From positions 1-54,743 of the forward strand of contig NZ_VISS01000029.1 of NCBI RefSeq assembly GCF_007827555.1: a DNA stretch of 54,743 nucleotides. Direction: 5' to 3'. Both the position numbers and the translations under genes were made by a program. The notes under the pieces are model-generated. The model was not told where the DNA came from. It did no database searches and saw only the letters and a program-made list of their open reading frames with translations. Source of the DNA: Aeribacillus composti. GTDB taxonomy: Bacteria > Bacillota > Bacilli > Bacillales > Aeribacillaceae. The stretch's first letter is position 1; every line of letters starts with the position of its first letter. Of the stretch, positions 26,326 to 35,724 are shown in pieces.

Positions 26326-27100
26326 TTTATATCCCTTTCCAATTTGGTTTTCTCTTTTCTAAAAATGCGCTTAATCCTTCTTTTGCATCCTCGGAGCGGA
26401 ACAACAAGTTTTGCAGCTCTCCTTCGTAGCGGATGGCTACGTTCAATGGCATTTCCTTTCCGTTCATGATCGACAGCTTGATGTTGGAAACCGCATAGCT
26501 TGCGCTTTCAGCTATCCTTCTCGCATACTCGAGCGTCCGCTCTCTCGTTTCCGCCTGCGGGAACACTTTGTTGACGAGACCAATGTCCAGCGCTTCCTGC
26601 GGTGTCAGCGTTTCCCCAGTTATGTTCATATCCAGCGCTCTCGAATACCCGATCAACCGCGCGAGCCGCTGCGTTCCTCCCGTTCCAGCCAGCACCCCAA
26701 GCGATACTTCCGGCAAGCCGATTTTTCCTGCTTCATCTCCCATAAAGCGCAGATCGCAGCCTAGCGCCATTTCCAATCCTCCGCCGACTGTATGCCCTTC
26801 CAAACAGGCGATATATACTTGCGGCGAACGGGCGATTTTATCCAGCGTTTCATTACAGAACAGGCAAAACTGTGTTTTATAGCGCGGATCCGCTGCTTTT
26901 AAGAAATTGATATCCGCTCCTGCCGAGAAAAATTTCGGCACATCGCTCATCAGCACGACCACTTTTATGTTTGGATCGAAGCGAAGCTCATCGATCGCTG
27001 CGTTGAATTCTTGGTAAAACTCCAGTCCATAGGCATTCGTTTTATTGATGTGAAGATGGATTTCCGCCACTCCGCTGTTTTTGATCACCGTTAAATTTTT
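26326..27100 (-). repeat. Direct repeat, copy B (775 bp)
   Basis: Second copy of the block at 20234-21008, same orientation; nine nucleotide differences counted by eye, mostly silent. Confidence 0.95.
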
Positions 27101-27127
27101 CTTTTCTATTGCTACTGTATCTGACAT
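26327..27127 (-). CDS. Enoyl-CoA hydratase/isomerase (duplicated copy B)
   Basis: A 266-aa crotonase-fold enzyme, identical to copy A from about residue 15 onward except for single conservative changes (for example Lys/Arg in EYAR(R/K)IAES and Val-Ile in the N-terminal strand). Catalytic acidic residues in GGLEMALGCD and LPEVSLG are retained. It has its own ribosome binding site (AGGAGG), promoter region and a putative PaaX operator, and is followed by a terminator, so it can be expressed separately from copy A. Confidence 0.88.
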   Translation of the reverse strand: MSDTVAIEKKNLTVIKNSGVAEIHLHINKTNAYGLEFYQEFNAAIDELRFDPNIKVVVLMSDVPKFFSAGADINFLKAADPRYKTQFCLFCNETLDKIARSPQVYIACLEGHTVGGGLEMALGCDLRFMGDEAGKIGLPEVSLGVLAGTGGTQRLARLIGYSRALDMNITGETLTPQEALDIGLVNKVFPQAETRERTLEYARRIAESASYAVSNIKLSIMNGKEMPLNVAIRYEGELQNLLFRSEDAKEGLSAFLEKRKPNWKGI

Positions 27128-27148
27128 TGCAATTCCTCCTTTATTTAT

Positions 27149-27167
27149 ACGTTTAATATTTTATCGT
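27149..27167. promoter_or_regulatory. Putative PaaX operator, site 3
   Basis: ACGTTTAATATTTTATCGT, 22 bp upstream of hydratase copy B. It has the same ACGT-N11-TCGT layout as the sites at 23999 and 31792. Confidence 0.5.
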
Positions 27168-27249
27168 TTCATAAACATAATATACTAAATATTCTAATAA
27201 TTCAATAGAAATTATATTTTTTTTAAACGATCTTTTTTTATACATATAA

Positions 27250-28725
27250 TTAGAGTCCAAAGAGATTTAATGGTTTGCTGCCGATATAAGAAACAACGCT
27301 TTTCGTTTCCGTGTACAAATTCAATGTTTCCAATGCCAGCTCCCGGCCAAATCCCGATTGCTTATAGCCTCCAAAAGGTGTTCCAGGAAATGCAGAAATT
27401 GGCGAATTCACCATAACAATTCCTGCCTTTATTTGTGCCGCAACACGGTGTGCCTTTCCATGATCGTTCGTCCATATAGCCGAACCTAATCCAAAAATGG
27501 AATCATTTGCTTGTCGGATCACATCTTGCTCGTCGCTGAATTTCATAACAACTACGACAGGCCCAAAAATTTCCTCTTGTGCAACTCTCATATCATTTGT
27601 GACATCCCCGATAACCGTCGGCAAATACCAATACCCTTTTTCATACTCTCCGCCTTCCGGTATTTTGCCGCCGTATAAAATTTTTCCGCCCTCTTCCACC
27701 GCTAATTTCACGTAATGATCAATTGTTTGCTGATGACTTTTGGAAATGACGGCCCCCATATGCACGCCTTCATCAAACGGATTTCCTACTCGTATACGGG
27801 AAGCTTTTTCGAGAAATTTTTCCATAAATTCATCATAAATGTTTTCATGAACAAACAAGCGAGATCTTGCTTCACAAGATTGTCCTGTGTTGTAAAAAAT
27901 TCCATAAAGCGAACCGTTTACGGCTCCTTCCAGATCACAATCGTCAAAGACGATGTTCGGCGATTTTCCTCCTAATTCCAAAGTTACCCGTTTTAACGTT
28001 TCAGAAGCGCGCTTCATAATGTCCTTTCCGGTTTCCGTTTCGCCTGTAAACGCAACTTTGTCGATTCCAGGATGCTCCGTCATATATGGTCCGATTTCAG
28101 ACCCGCTGCCTGTAATGACGTTCAGGACTCCTGCCGGAACACCTGCTTCATGGCATATTTCCGCAAGCATATAGGCTGTAATTGGAGTGTAGCTAGCAGG
28201 CTTCAAGACAACAGTGCAGCCGGCAGCCAATGCAGGCGCCACTTTCCAAGCGGCCATCATGAGCGGATAATTCCAAGGAATAATTTGACCGCATACCCCG
28301 ACTGGCTCTTTAAGAGTATAGTTAAAAAAGCCGTTTGGAACTTGATTGACATCACCTTGGAGAGTTAAGCATGCAGCGGCATAAAATTCAAAATCTTCAA
28401 TCGCCTGCATAATTTGCCCCTTGGCAGCAGCAACGGTCTTTCCGCTGTTTAATACTTCAACGCGAACCAATTCTTCAAATCGCTCTCTCATCATTTCCGC
28501 TATACGGTTTAACAGGCGAGCTCTTTTCGCTGCCGTCATTCTCGGCCATTTGCCCGACTCAAATGCAGCACGGGCTGCCTCCACCGCTTTGTCAACGTCC
28601 TTCTTTGTTGCTTTGGCTACCGTTGCTATGACTTCGCCGGTTGCAGGATTATGCGTTTCGAATACTTCTCCGTTTGAGCTGTCTACATATTGTCCATTAA
28701 TAAAAAGCTGATAGTGTTTTTTCAT
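27250..28725 (-). CDS. Aldehyde dehydrogenase
   Basis: A 491-aa NAD(P)-dependent aldehyde dehydrogenase. Catalytic Cys in NTGQSCEARSR and Glu in LELGGKSP are intact, with the FTGETETG cofactor motif and EEIFGPVV. No MaoC-type hydratase domain is fused, unlike E. coli PaaZ, so it could supply only the semialdehyde dehydrogenase half of that job, or oxidise phenylacetaldehyde or another entry aldehyde. The start at 28725 is preferred since GAAAGGA then lies 9 nt upstream. It sits between the thiolase and hydratase copy B. Confidence 0.85.
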   Translation of the reverse strand: MKKHYQLFINGQYVDSSNGEVFETHNPATGEVIATVAKATKKDVDKAVEAARAAFESGKWPRMTAAKRARLLNRIAEMMRERFEELVRVEVLNSGKTVAAAKGQIMQAIEDFEFYAAACLTLQGDVNQVPNGFFNYTLKEPVGVCGQIIPWNYPLMMAAWKVAPALAAGCTVVLKPASYTPITAYMLAEICHEAGVPAGVLNVITGSGSEIGPYMTEHPGIDKVAFTGETETGKDIMKRASETLKRVTLELGGKSPNIVFDDCDLEGAVNGSLYGIFYNTGQSCEARSRLFVHENIYDEFMEKFLEKASRIRVGNPFDEGVHMGAVISKSHQQTIDHYVKLAVEEGGKILYGGKIPEGGEYEKGYWYLPTVIGDVTNDMRVAQEEIFGPVVVVMKFSDEQDVIRQANDSIFGLGSAIWTNDHGKAHRVAAQIKAGIVMVNSPISAFPGTPFGGYKQSGFGRELALETLNLYTETKSVVSYIGSKPLNLFGL

Positions 28726-28740
28726 ATTTTTCATTCCTTT

Positions 28741-29940
28741 CTATATTTTTTCGACAATCGTGGCGATTCCTTGCCCGACGCCTATGCACATCGTCGCGAG
28801 TCCATATCTAACGTCTCTTCTTTTCATTTCATGAACGAGAGTGGTAACAATTCTCGCCCCGCTGCAGCCGAGAGGATGACCTAAAGCAATTGCTCCACCG
28901 TTGACATTCACCTTTTCCATATCAAATCCCAGCTCCTTAATGCAGGCAATGGATTGGGATGCGAATGCTTCATTAATCTCGATTAAATCCAGTTGGCTGA
29001 TAGATAAACCAGTTCTTTGCAGCACTTTTTTCGTTGCTGGAATCGGGCCAATCCCCATATAAGATGGATTCACCCCAGCGACAGCGGAGCCGACAATCCG
29101 TGCCAGCGGCTTAAAGCCAAGTCTTTCTGCTATCGATCTCTCCATGATTAAAAGTGCGGAAGCGCCGTCATTGATTCCAGAGGAATTTCCAGCGGTCACT
29201 GTTCCGTCTTGAACAAAAGCAGGCTTTAATTTATTCAGCTTTTCCAAAGTCGTATCAGGCCTCGGATGCTCATCTGCATCTACTATCGTTTCTTCCCCTT
29301 TTTTCCCTGTTATTGTCACCGGAACAATTTCATCTTGAAAACGCCCTTCTTGTATAGCTTTTCCGGCTTTTTTATGGCTTTCCAACGCAAATTCATCTTG
29401 CTCCTGCCTCGAAATTTGATAGCGCGCAGCTACATTTTCAGCCGTCTCGCCAAGACTGATCGGCGGATACATTTCCGCTAATTTATCATTGACAAGCCGC
29501 CAGCCGAGAGTTGTATCATAAAAAGTTGGCGTGTCCCTCATTCCAGAAAGCTGCGGCTTCATCATGACATATGGAGCTCTTGTCATGCTTTCGGTTCCGC
29601 CTGCAATATAGACGTCTCCCAATCCGCCTTGAATCGCCAGCGCTGCTTGATTAATTGCTTCCAGACCCGATCCGCATAAACGGTTGACGGTCACGCCTGG
29701 AACTGTTTCAGGCAAACCCGCAAGAAGCACGGCCATTCTTGCCACATTGCGATTATCTTCTCCGGCTTGATTAGCGCAGCCAAAAATTACATCCTCCACA
29801 TCGGAAGGATCAATCGGATTTCGCTTGAGCAGCTCTCTTACGACGTGAGCTGCCAAATCGTCCGGGCGGACCTCTCTTAATGCCCCGTTGAACCTGCCGA
29901 TCGGGGTTCGGACAGCATCAACAATCACAGCTTCTTTCAT
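28741..29940 (-). CDS. paaJ: Acetyl-CoA acyltransferase, 3-oxoadipyl-CoA thiolase type
   Basis: A 399-aa thiolase. The segment [16 protein letters not shown] is characteristic of 3-oxoadipyl-CoA/3-oxo-5,6-dehydrosuberyl-CoA thiolases (PaaJ/PcaF). The catalytic triad is complete: Cys in [10 protein letters not shown], His in [10 protein letters not shown] and Cys in MCIGVGQG. It would cleave the beta-oxidation-like intermediates to acetyl-CoA and succinyl-CoA at the end of the aromatic pathway. It is encoded in operon A between the dehydrogenase pair and the aldehyde dehydrogenase. Confidence 0.88.
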   Translation of the reverse strand: MKEAVIVDAVRTPIGRFNGALREVRPDDLAAHVVRELLKRNPIDPSDVEDVIFGCANQAGEDNRNVARMAVLLAGLPETVPGVTVNRLCGSGLEAINQAALAIQGGLGDVYIAGGTESMTRAPYVMMKPQLSGMRDTPTFYDTTLGWRLVNDKLAEMYPPISLGETAENVAARYQISRQEQDEFALESHKKAGKAIQEGRFQDEIVPVTITGKKGEETIVDADEHPRPDTTLEKLNKLKPAFVQDGTVTAGNSSGINDGASALLIMERSIAERLGFKPLARIVGSAVAGVNPSYMGIGPIPATKKVLQRTGLSISQLDLIEINEAFASQSIACIKELGFDMEKVNVNGGAIALGHPLGCSGARIVTTLVHEMKRRDVRYGLATMCIGVGQGIATIVEKI

Positions 29941-30025
29941 TTTCTTACCCCCATTTTGACCGTTTTTTCAGGCATTTTGATTCATTTTGAACTTTTCCCG
30001 AAGTTACCATCATCAACTGGAATTT

Positions 30026-30751
30026 TTAATCATATTGATAAAAGCCTCTTCCCGTTTTCTTTCCGAACCATTTGGCATACACCATCTTTTTGATAAATGG
30101 AGCAGGCCGGTAGCGGTCCTCCCCTGTTTCTTTAAACATTCCGGCTAAAACAGCATAAACATCATCAATACCGATATGATCCGCCCAGCGAAGGGGGCCC
30201 ATCGGGTAATTCGTTCCTTTCATCATTGCTTTGTCTATGTCCTCTGCACTTGCAACACCTTCTGTTAAAGCAAAAGCAGCTTCATTAATAATTAATGATA
30301 AAATTCTAGGAAATACTAATCCTACACCGTCTTCCACTACTTCGACCTCTTTTCCAACTTCTTCAAAAAACTGCTTAGCTTTCTCAACATTTTCTTTTTC
30401 GGTTTGCAAAGCCGGTGCAAGTTCGACAAGTTCACAATCTTCCCAAGGGAAAAATGCGGCAAATCCGACTAATCGTTCAGGATGTTGGAGCCAAGAAGCG
30501 GTTTCTGTTGCTGTTACACCAAGACATGTAGACAAAATGACCGTTTCCTTTGGCAATGTTTTTTCGATTTCGACCAATAGTTTTTTCTTTTGGTCGATGT
30601 CGAGATTTGTCGTTTCGATCACAATATCAAAATTTGAATGTACAGCCGATTGATCTTCGAGCTGATGGCCTGTTTCGCGCAATTGCGCTATGATCGAATC
30701 GGCTAAAGAGCCTTCTCCAGCTACTTTTACAGTGAATGATTTAGTTTTCAT
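30026..30751 (-). CDS. Degenerate 3-hydroxyacyl-CoA dehydrogenase-like protein
   Basis: A 241-aa protein clearly related to its upstream neighbour over the full length, ending GYAKWFGKKTGRGFYQY-like (family C terminus GRKAGEGYYPY). Key positions are altered. The NAD-binding GxGxxG reads AGEGSLAD. The catalytic His of GLHFFNP is replaced (GFAAFFPWE), and the catalytic Asn region VNRI reads FPRI. It is therefore probably not a conventional dehydrogenase; a structural partner of the active enzyme or a CoA-binding protein are options. The start at 30751 overlaps the dehydrogenase gene by 11 bp, suggesting coupled synthesis and a complex. Confidence 0.75.
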   Translation of the reverse strand: MKTKSFTVKVAGEGSLADSIIAQLRETGHQLEDQSAVHSNFDIVIETTNLDIDQKKKLLVEIEKTLPKETVILSTCLGVTATETASWLQHPERLVGFAAFFPWEDCELVELAPALQTEKENVEKAKQFFEEVGKEVEVVEDGVGLVFPRILSLIINEAAFALTEGVASAEDIDKAMMKGTNYPMGPLRWADHIGIDDVYAVLAGMFKETGEDRYRPAPFIKKMVYAKWFGKKTGRGFYQYD

Positions 30752-31598
30752 AGGGATAATATCCTTCACCGGCCTTTCTGCCAAGCTTACCTGACTGAAC
30801 CATGCGCTGCTGCAAATAATGAGGACGAAATCTTTCCTCTCCGAAAAAACTATTGTAGACGGTTTCCGTTGTGGAAAAATTCACATCAATACCAATTAAA
30901 TCTTGCAGTTCAAAAGGACCCATCTTAAAACGTCCAGCCTTTTTCATGATCCTGTCAATCTGTTCGGGCTTCGCCAAACGTTCACCTGCAATTTTCAATG
31001 CTTCATTGTAAAAAGGACGGGCAATTCTGTTTACAATAAATCCCGGTGTATCTTCGCAAACAACCGGATCTTTATGAAGAGAAGAGACAAATTGTGCAAG
31101 CTTTTTCAACGTGTCCTCAGACGTTTTCACCCCTCTTACGATTTCTACTAAAGGCATTAGCGGAACCGGATTAAAAAAATGAAGACCTGCCACTCTTTCC
31201 CCTGTTTTGGTAACGCTTGCAATTTCAGTGACAGAAAACGATGATGTGTTGGTGGTTAAAATGGTTTGTTCTGGACAATGTTCATCCAGCGCTTGGAAAA
31301 TTTCTTTTTTAATATTGATTTTTTCCGGAACTGCTTCAATCACAAGATCACACGCTTTCATCAGCGATAAATCGGTGCAAGTCTCAATTCGTGATATTGA
31401 ATCTTGAAACGTTTGTTCCTCCATTTTTCCCTTTTCTACTAATCTGTTAAGGCGTTTTTTAATTTGAGTAAATGCTTTCTGAACGATCGCATCATTTAAA
31501 TCATAAAGAAATACACGAAATCCATGCTGCACACACGTTTGGGCAATGCCAGAGCCCATCGTTCCGCTTCCTACAACTCCAACCGTTTGGATCGTCAA
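30741..31598 (-). CDS. paaH: 3-hydroxyacyl-CoA dehydrogenase (PaaH-like)
   Basis: A 285-aa NAD-dependent dehydrogenase. NAD motif VGVVGSGTMGSGIAQ, the NTSSFSVTEIA segment, catalytic His in GLHFFNPVPLMPLVE and Asn in GFIVNRIARPFYNEA are all intact. It would oxidise 3-hydroxyadipyl-CoA to 3-oxoadipyl-CoA in the lower aromatic pathway (PaaH step). PaaH in E. coli is a double-length protein of about 475 aa; this is the single-domain form, with the second domain perhaps replaced by the paralogue downstream. TTG start with GGGGGTG 8 nt upstream, 5 bp after the zinc-ribbon gene. Confidence 0.88.
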   Translation of the reverse strand: MTIQTVGVVGSGTMGSGIAQTCVQHGFRVFLYDLNDAIVQKAFTQIKKRLNRLVEKGKMEEQTFQDSISRIETCTDLSLMKACDLVIEAVPEKINIKKEIFQALDEHCPEQTILTTNTSSFSVTEIASVTKTGERVAGLHFFNPVPLMPLVEIVRGVKTSEDTLKKLAQFVSSLHKDPVVCEDTPGFIVNRIARPFYNEALKIAGERLAKPEQIDRIMKKAGRFKMGPFELQDLIGIDVNFSTTETVYNSFFGEERFRPHYLQQRMVQSGKLGRKAGEGYYPYEN

Positions 31599-31603
31599 AC
31601 AGA

Positions 31604-31768
31604 CTACACCCCCTTGTTCAAATCATTTTGCCATCTTATAAATTCAAAAACGCTTTTACATTGGTTGCAGTAATATTGAGAAACGAGCTGAGCAGTGCCG
31701 AAAACAGCTATTTTCTTAACATTTGTAGAATCGCAAAAGGAACAGTGCACCACATATTTGTCGGACAC
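31604..31768 (-). CDS. Stand-alone PaaD-type zinc ribbon protein
   Basis: A 54-aa protein not long enough for most gene finders. It starts with GTG at 31768 with AGAGAGGTG about 7 nt upstream. It contains HCSFCDSTNVKKIAVFGTAQ, followed by YCNQCKSVFEFIRW: two CxxC pairs in the arrangement of the C-terminal ribbon of E. coli-type PaaD (CxxC, then a Gly-Thr/Ser-x-x stretch and CxxCxxxFxYF). The DUF59 part of PaaD is encoded 8.6 kb away without its ribbon. The most economical reading is a split PaaD. It is the first gene of operon A. Confidence 0.72.
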   Translation of the reverse strand: MSDKYVVHCSFCDSTNVKKIAVFGTAQLVSQYYCNQCKSVFEFIRWQNDLNKGV

Positions 31769-31791
31769 CGGTGTCACCTCTCTGTTATATT

Positions 31792-31810
31792 ACGTTTTTT
31801 TTACTATCGT
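31792..31810. promoter_or_regulatory. Putative PaaX operator, site 1 (operon A promoter)
   Basis: ACGTTTTTTTTACTATCGT, 24 bp upstream of the zinc-ribbon gene, within a TATATTACGTTTTT block shared with the paaA promoter. Confidence 0.55.
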
Positions 31811-31903
31811 TTATTTAACAAAATATTAATAAAAACAACAGGTTCTGTCAACGAAAAAATTAAAATGTTATTTATTTTCTGGAAATTAAAATTAAAACGG
31901 TGG

Positions 31904-32023
31904 TGTCCAGAAAATCAAATCCCCATTAAAAACAAAAAATCATAAACATCGATATATCAACGTTTCTAAAACATTAAAGGGGGCGTCTATAAGGCCGGAA
32001 AATCGACTTATTAGACAGCCCCC
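31904..32023 (+). mobile_element. MITE-like element, left copy
   Basis: About 120 bp, nearly identical to the reverse complement of 51493-51610 with only a few substitutions and single-base indels. The ends read TGTCCAGAAAATC and TTATTAGACAGCCCCC, so the terminal repeats are GGGGxTGTC-like. One end forms an internal hairpin (GGGGGCGTC ... GACAGCCCCC). No transposase is encoded. It marks the left edge of the methylated-amine island. Confidence 0.8.
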
Positions 32024-32122
32024 TAAAATCAACATATGTATCATTTTTACCTATAAATGAAACGAGAGAATTTTACAGCGAGGGTGGTTTTGACGACAGC
32101 TAAACCGCGGCAGTTTTCTTTC

Positions 32123-32192
32123 TAGTTTCATACTGCTATGAGCGCTGGTTTCGAGAATAGTTTCATACTGCTATGAGCGCTGGTTTCGGGAA
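32123..32192. repeat. Two tandem copies of a 35-bp repeat
   Basis: Units at 32123-32157 and 32158-32192 begin TAGTTTCATACTGCTATGAG and differ at one position. It lies between the MITE-like element and metY; no function is evident. Confidence 0.85.
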
Positions 32193-32232
32193 ACGGTAAT
32201 ATGCAGAGTATGTCCATAAGTCCATAAAATAA

Positions 32233-32264
32233 AAGTAGAGAAAAACAGTCGTTTTCCTCTACTT
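32233..32264 (-). terminator. Terminator of metY
   Basis: AAGTAGAGAAAAAC (32233-32246) pairs with GTTTTCCTCTACTT (32251-32264) with one mismatch; on the minus strand TTATTTTAT follows. Confidence 0.65.
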
Positions 32265-32362
32265 CTTTCGATATGAAAGCAGCTGAAGGTTGCCTGCTGC
32301 TTTTCAGTGTGAAGTGGGCTTATGCCGCAATCCCTGCAAAATTTTTAACTGGCGATACGATC

Positions 32363-34255
<1,893 letters not shown>

Positions 34256-35020
34256 ATGACAGAAAATAAAAAACATGCACAAATTCAGTCTTTGCTTGTA
34301 GGATTCTCAATTATTGACCTGATTGCCAAAAACGGCAGTCCGATGAAATTTAACGACATTCATCATTATACTAATATAGCAAAAAGCAATTTATATAAAT
34401 ATTTAAATACCCTTACGAATCTCGGTGTCCTTCATCGGGATAAAGGAAGCGGCTTATACTCTTTAGGGAGCACACTCATTCAATATGGAATGGCAGCTGT
34501 CAATCAAGAGGACCTCATTGGCAAAATCACGCCATTTTTGCATGAAATTAATGCCAAATCGAAAGAAACGACTCTCCTTGCCGTATGGACAACAAACGGC
34601 CCAATGATCGTCAAAATGATCCATAGTCATTTAGGGCTGAACTTAGGCGGACAGGTCGGAACAATCCTTCCGATCTCCTCGGCAGCCGGAAAACTTTTTG
34701 CGGCATTTAAAAACGATCCAAGTGTAAACGTTTGGAAGGAATCGGAGTTGTCAAAGCTAAGCAAACAGGCGAAAGACGAGCTAATGACAGAGTTTCAGCT
34801 TATTGCCGATCAAAAAATATCGTTTGCGCAGGAAGCTTTAGCGCCAAGCATCGCTTCTGCCGCCATTCCGATTTTTAATTTTGAGCGGGAAATTTTAGGG
34901 TCTATTATTGTTGTCGGCTTTGAAAAATCGATTCCAGACACTATCGAACATGAGCTAAGCGAATATTTGCTTATAAAAGGAAAAGAAATTTCCGCCGTTT
35001 TCGGATGGAAAGAAGAATAA
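34256..35020 (+). CDS. IclR family transcriptional regulator
   Basis: A 254-aa regulator. The N-terminal winged helix-turn-helix (LLVGFSIIDLIAKNG ... MKFNDIHHYTNIAKSNLYKYLNTL) is followed by the C-terminal IclR effector domain (about residues 75-250; GGQVGTILPISSAAGKLFAAF, ALAPSIASAAIPIF). IclR proteins bind small metabolites through this domain. The start at 34256 follows GAAGGATGG by 8 nt. It is monocistronic on the plus strand next to the amine operon ending at 35440, and may control it; the link is positional only. Confidence 0.85.
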   Translation: MTENKKHAQIQSLLVGFSIIDLIAKNGSPMKFNDIHHYTNIAKSNLYKYLNTLTNLGVLHRDKGSGLYSLGSTLIQYGMAAVNQEDLIGKITPFLHEINAKSKETTLLAVWTTNGPMIVKMIHSHLGLNLGGQVGTILPISSAAGKLFAAFKNDPSVNVWKESELSKLSKQAKDELMTEFQLIADQKISFAQEALAPSIASAAIPIFNFEREILGSIIVVGFEKSIPDTIEHELSEYLLIKGKEISAVFGWKEE

Positions 35021-35439
35021 AAAAGAGGCTTTCTGCACCCTTTTAAAGTAGAAGTGAGATGGAATTTAAAAAATAGGAATTGATTTTTACTATTTCATAT
35101 GTTTCAGTAAAAAAGACGGTGTTCGCCTTCTTGTCATTTATAAGGTCAGATGTTATTTTTATCCTTATATGAAAAACCGAGCGTTAAAATATCAACGCCC
35201 GGTTCTTTTGTGTACATACGAAACCCTCTTTTATTGATAACAGAAAATTCTGCTATCATCTTGTCGGTACTATTCTTCCAATAATAATTGATTAATCTCC
35301 TCATTTCAGAATCCCACAGCTTTCAAGGCTGTGGCTGACACAAAACTTAATACTCTCTTATTGTTAAATTTAAAATAAAAAAGAGTTTGAGTATGAAAAC
35401 TCCTATTTTAATAAATCAGGACAGCAACCTGCTCTTATG
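35021..35439. other. Intergenic region between convergent IclR and amine operons
   Basis: Holds the bidirectional terminator listed at 35172 and a perfect 7-bp hairpin (CCACAGC/GCTGTGG, 35314-35334) that resembles a subterminal hairpin of IS200/IS605-type ends. No transposase remains and no gene is seen. Confidence 0.45.
35172..35209. terminator. Bidirectional terminator
   Basis: ACCGAGCGTT (35176-35185) and AACGCCCGGT (35194-35203) with one mismatch; A-run before and T-rich run (TCTTTT) after. It lies beyond the IclR gene and the amine operon end. Confidence 0.7.
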
Positions 35440-35691
35440 CTAGTTTACATTTTCCATTAATGGATCTGCGTACGTACCCTCTTTCGGAAAATCCAATTTT
35501 TCATCAACTGCTTTCGAAGCTAATAGATTTACTTCCGAAAAAGCTTGATTCTCATGTTGAAACATTGCGTAAATCAACGCAACACAGATGCCGATCGCAG
35601 CTATAATCGATAACACAACCCCTATAGAATGCGGGCCAAAGGTAAAATAAGCACCAACATGCTCCCAATTTGTTATTGGACTTGTATTCAT
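35440..35691 (-). CDS. Small single-span membrane protein next to Amt
   Basis: An 83-aa protein I cannot assign to a family. It has a polar N terminus (residues 1-17), one clear transmembrane helix (about 18-42, GVVLSIIAAIGICVALIYAMF) and a soluble tail containing HENQAFSEVN. A strong AAAGGAGG ribosome binding site and its position 33 bp after the divergent Amt gene, as the last gene of the demethylase operon, support it as real. A small accessory subunit of the transporter is a reasonable guess, but only from context. Confidence 0.7.
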   Translation of the reverse strand: MNTSPITNWEHVGAYFTFGPHSIGVVLSIIAAIGICVALIYAMFQHENQAFSEVNLLASKAVDEKLDFPKEGTYADPLMENVN

Positions 35692-35724
35692 TTACTATTC
35701 CTCCTTTACATTTTTATCCTTTTA

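Noticed and set aside
32123-32192. Possible CRISPR array
   Set aside because: The two 35-bp units abut with no spacer and there are no cas genes.
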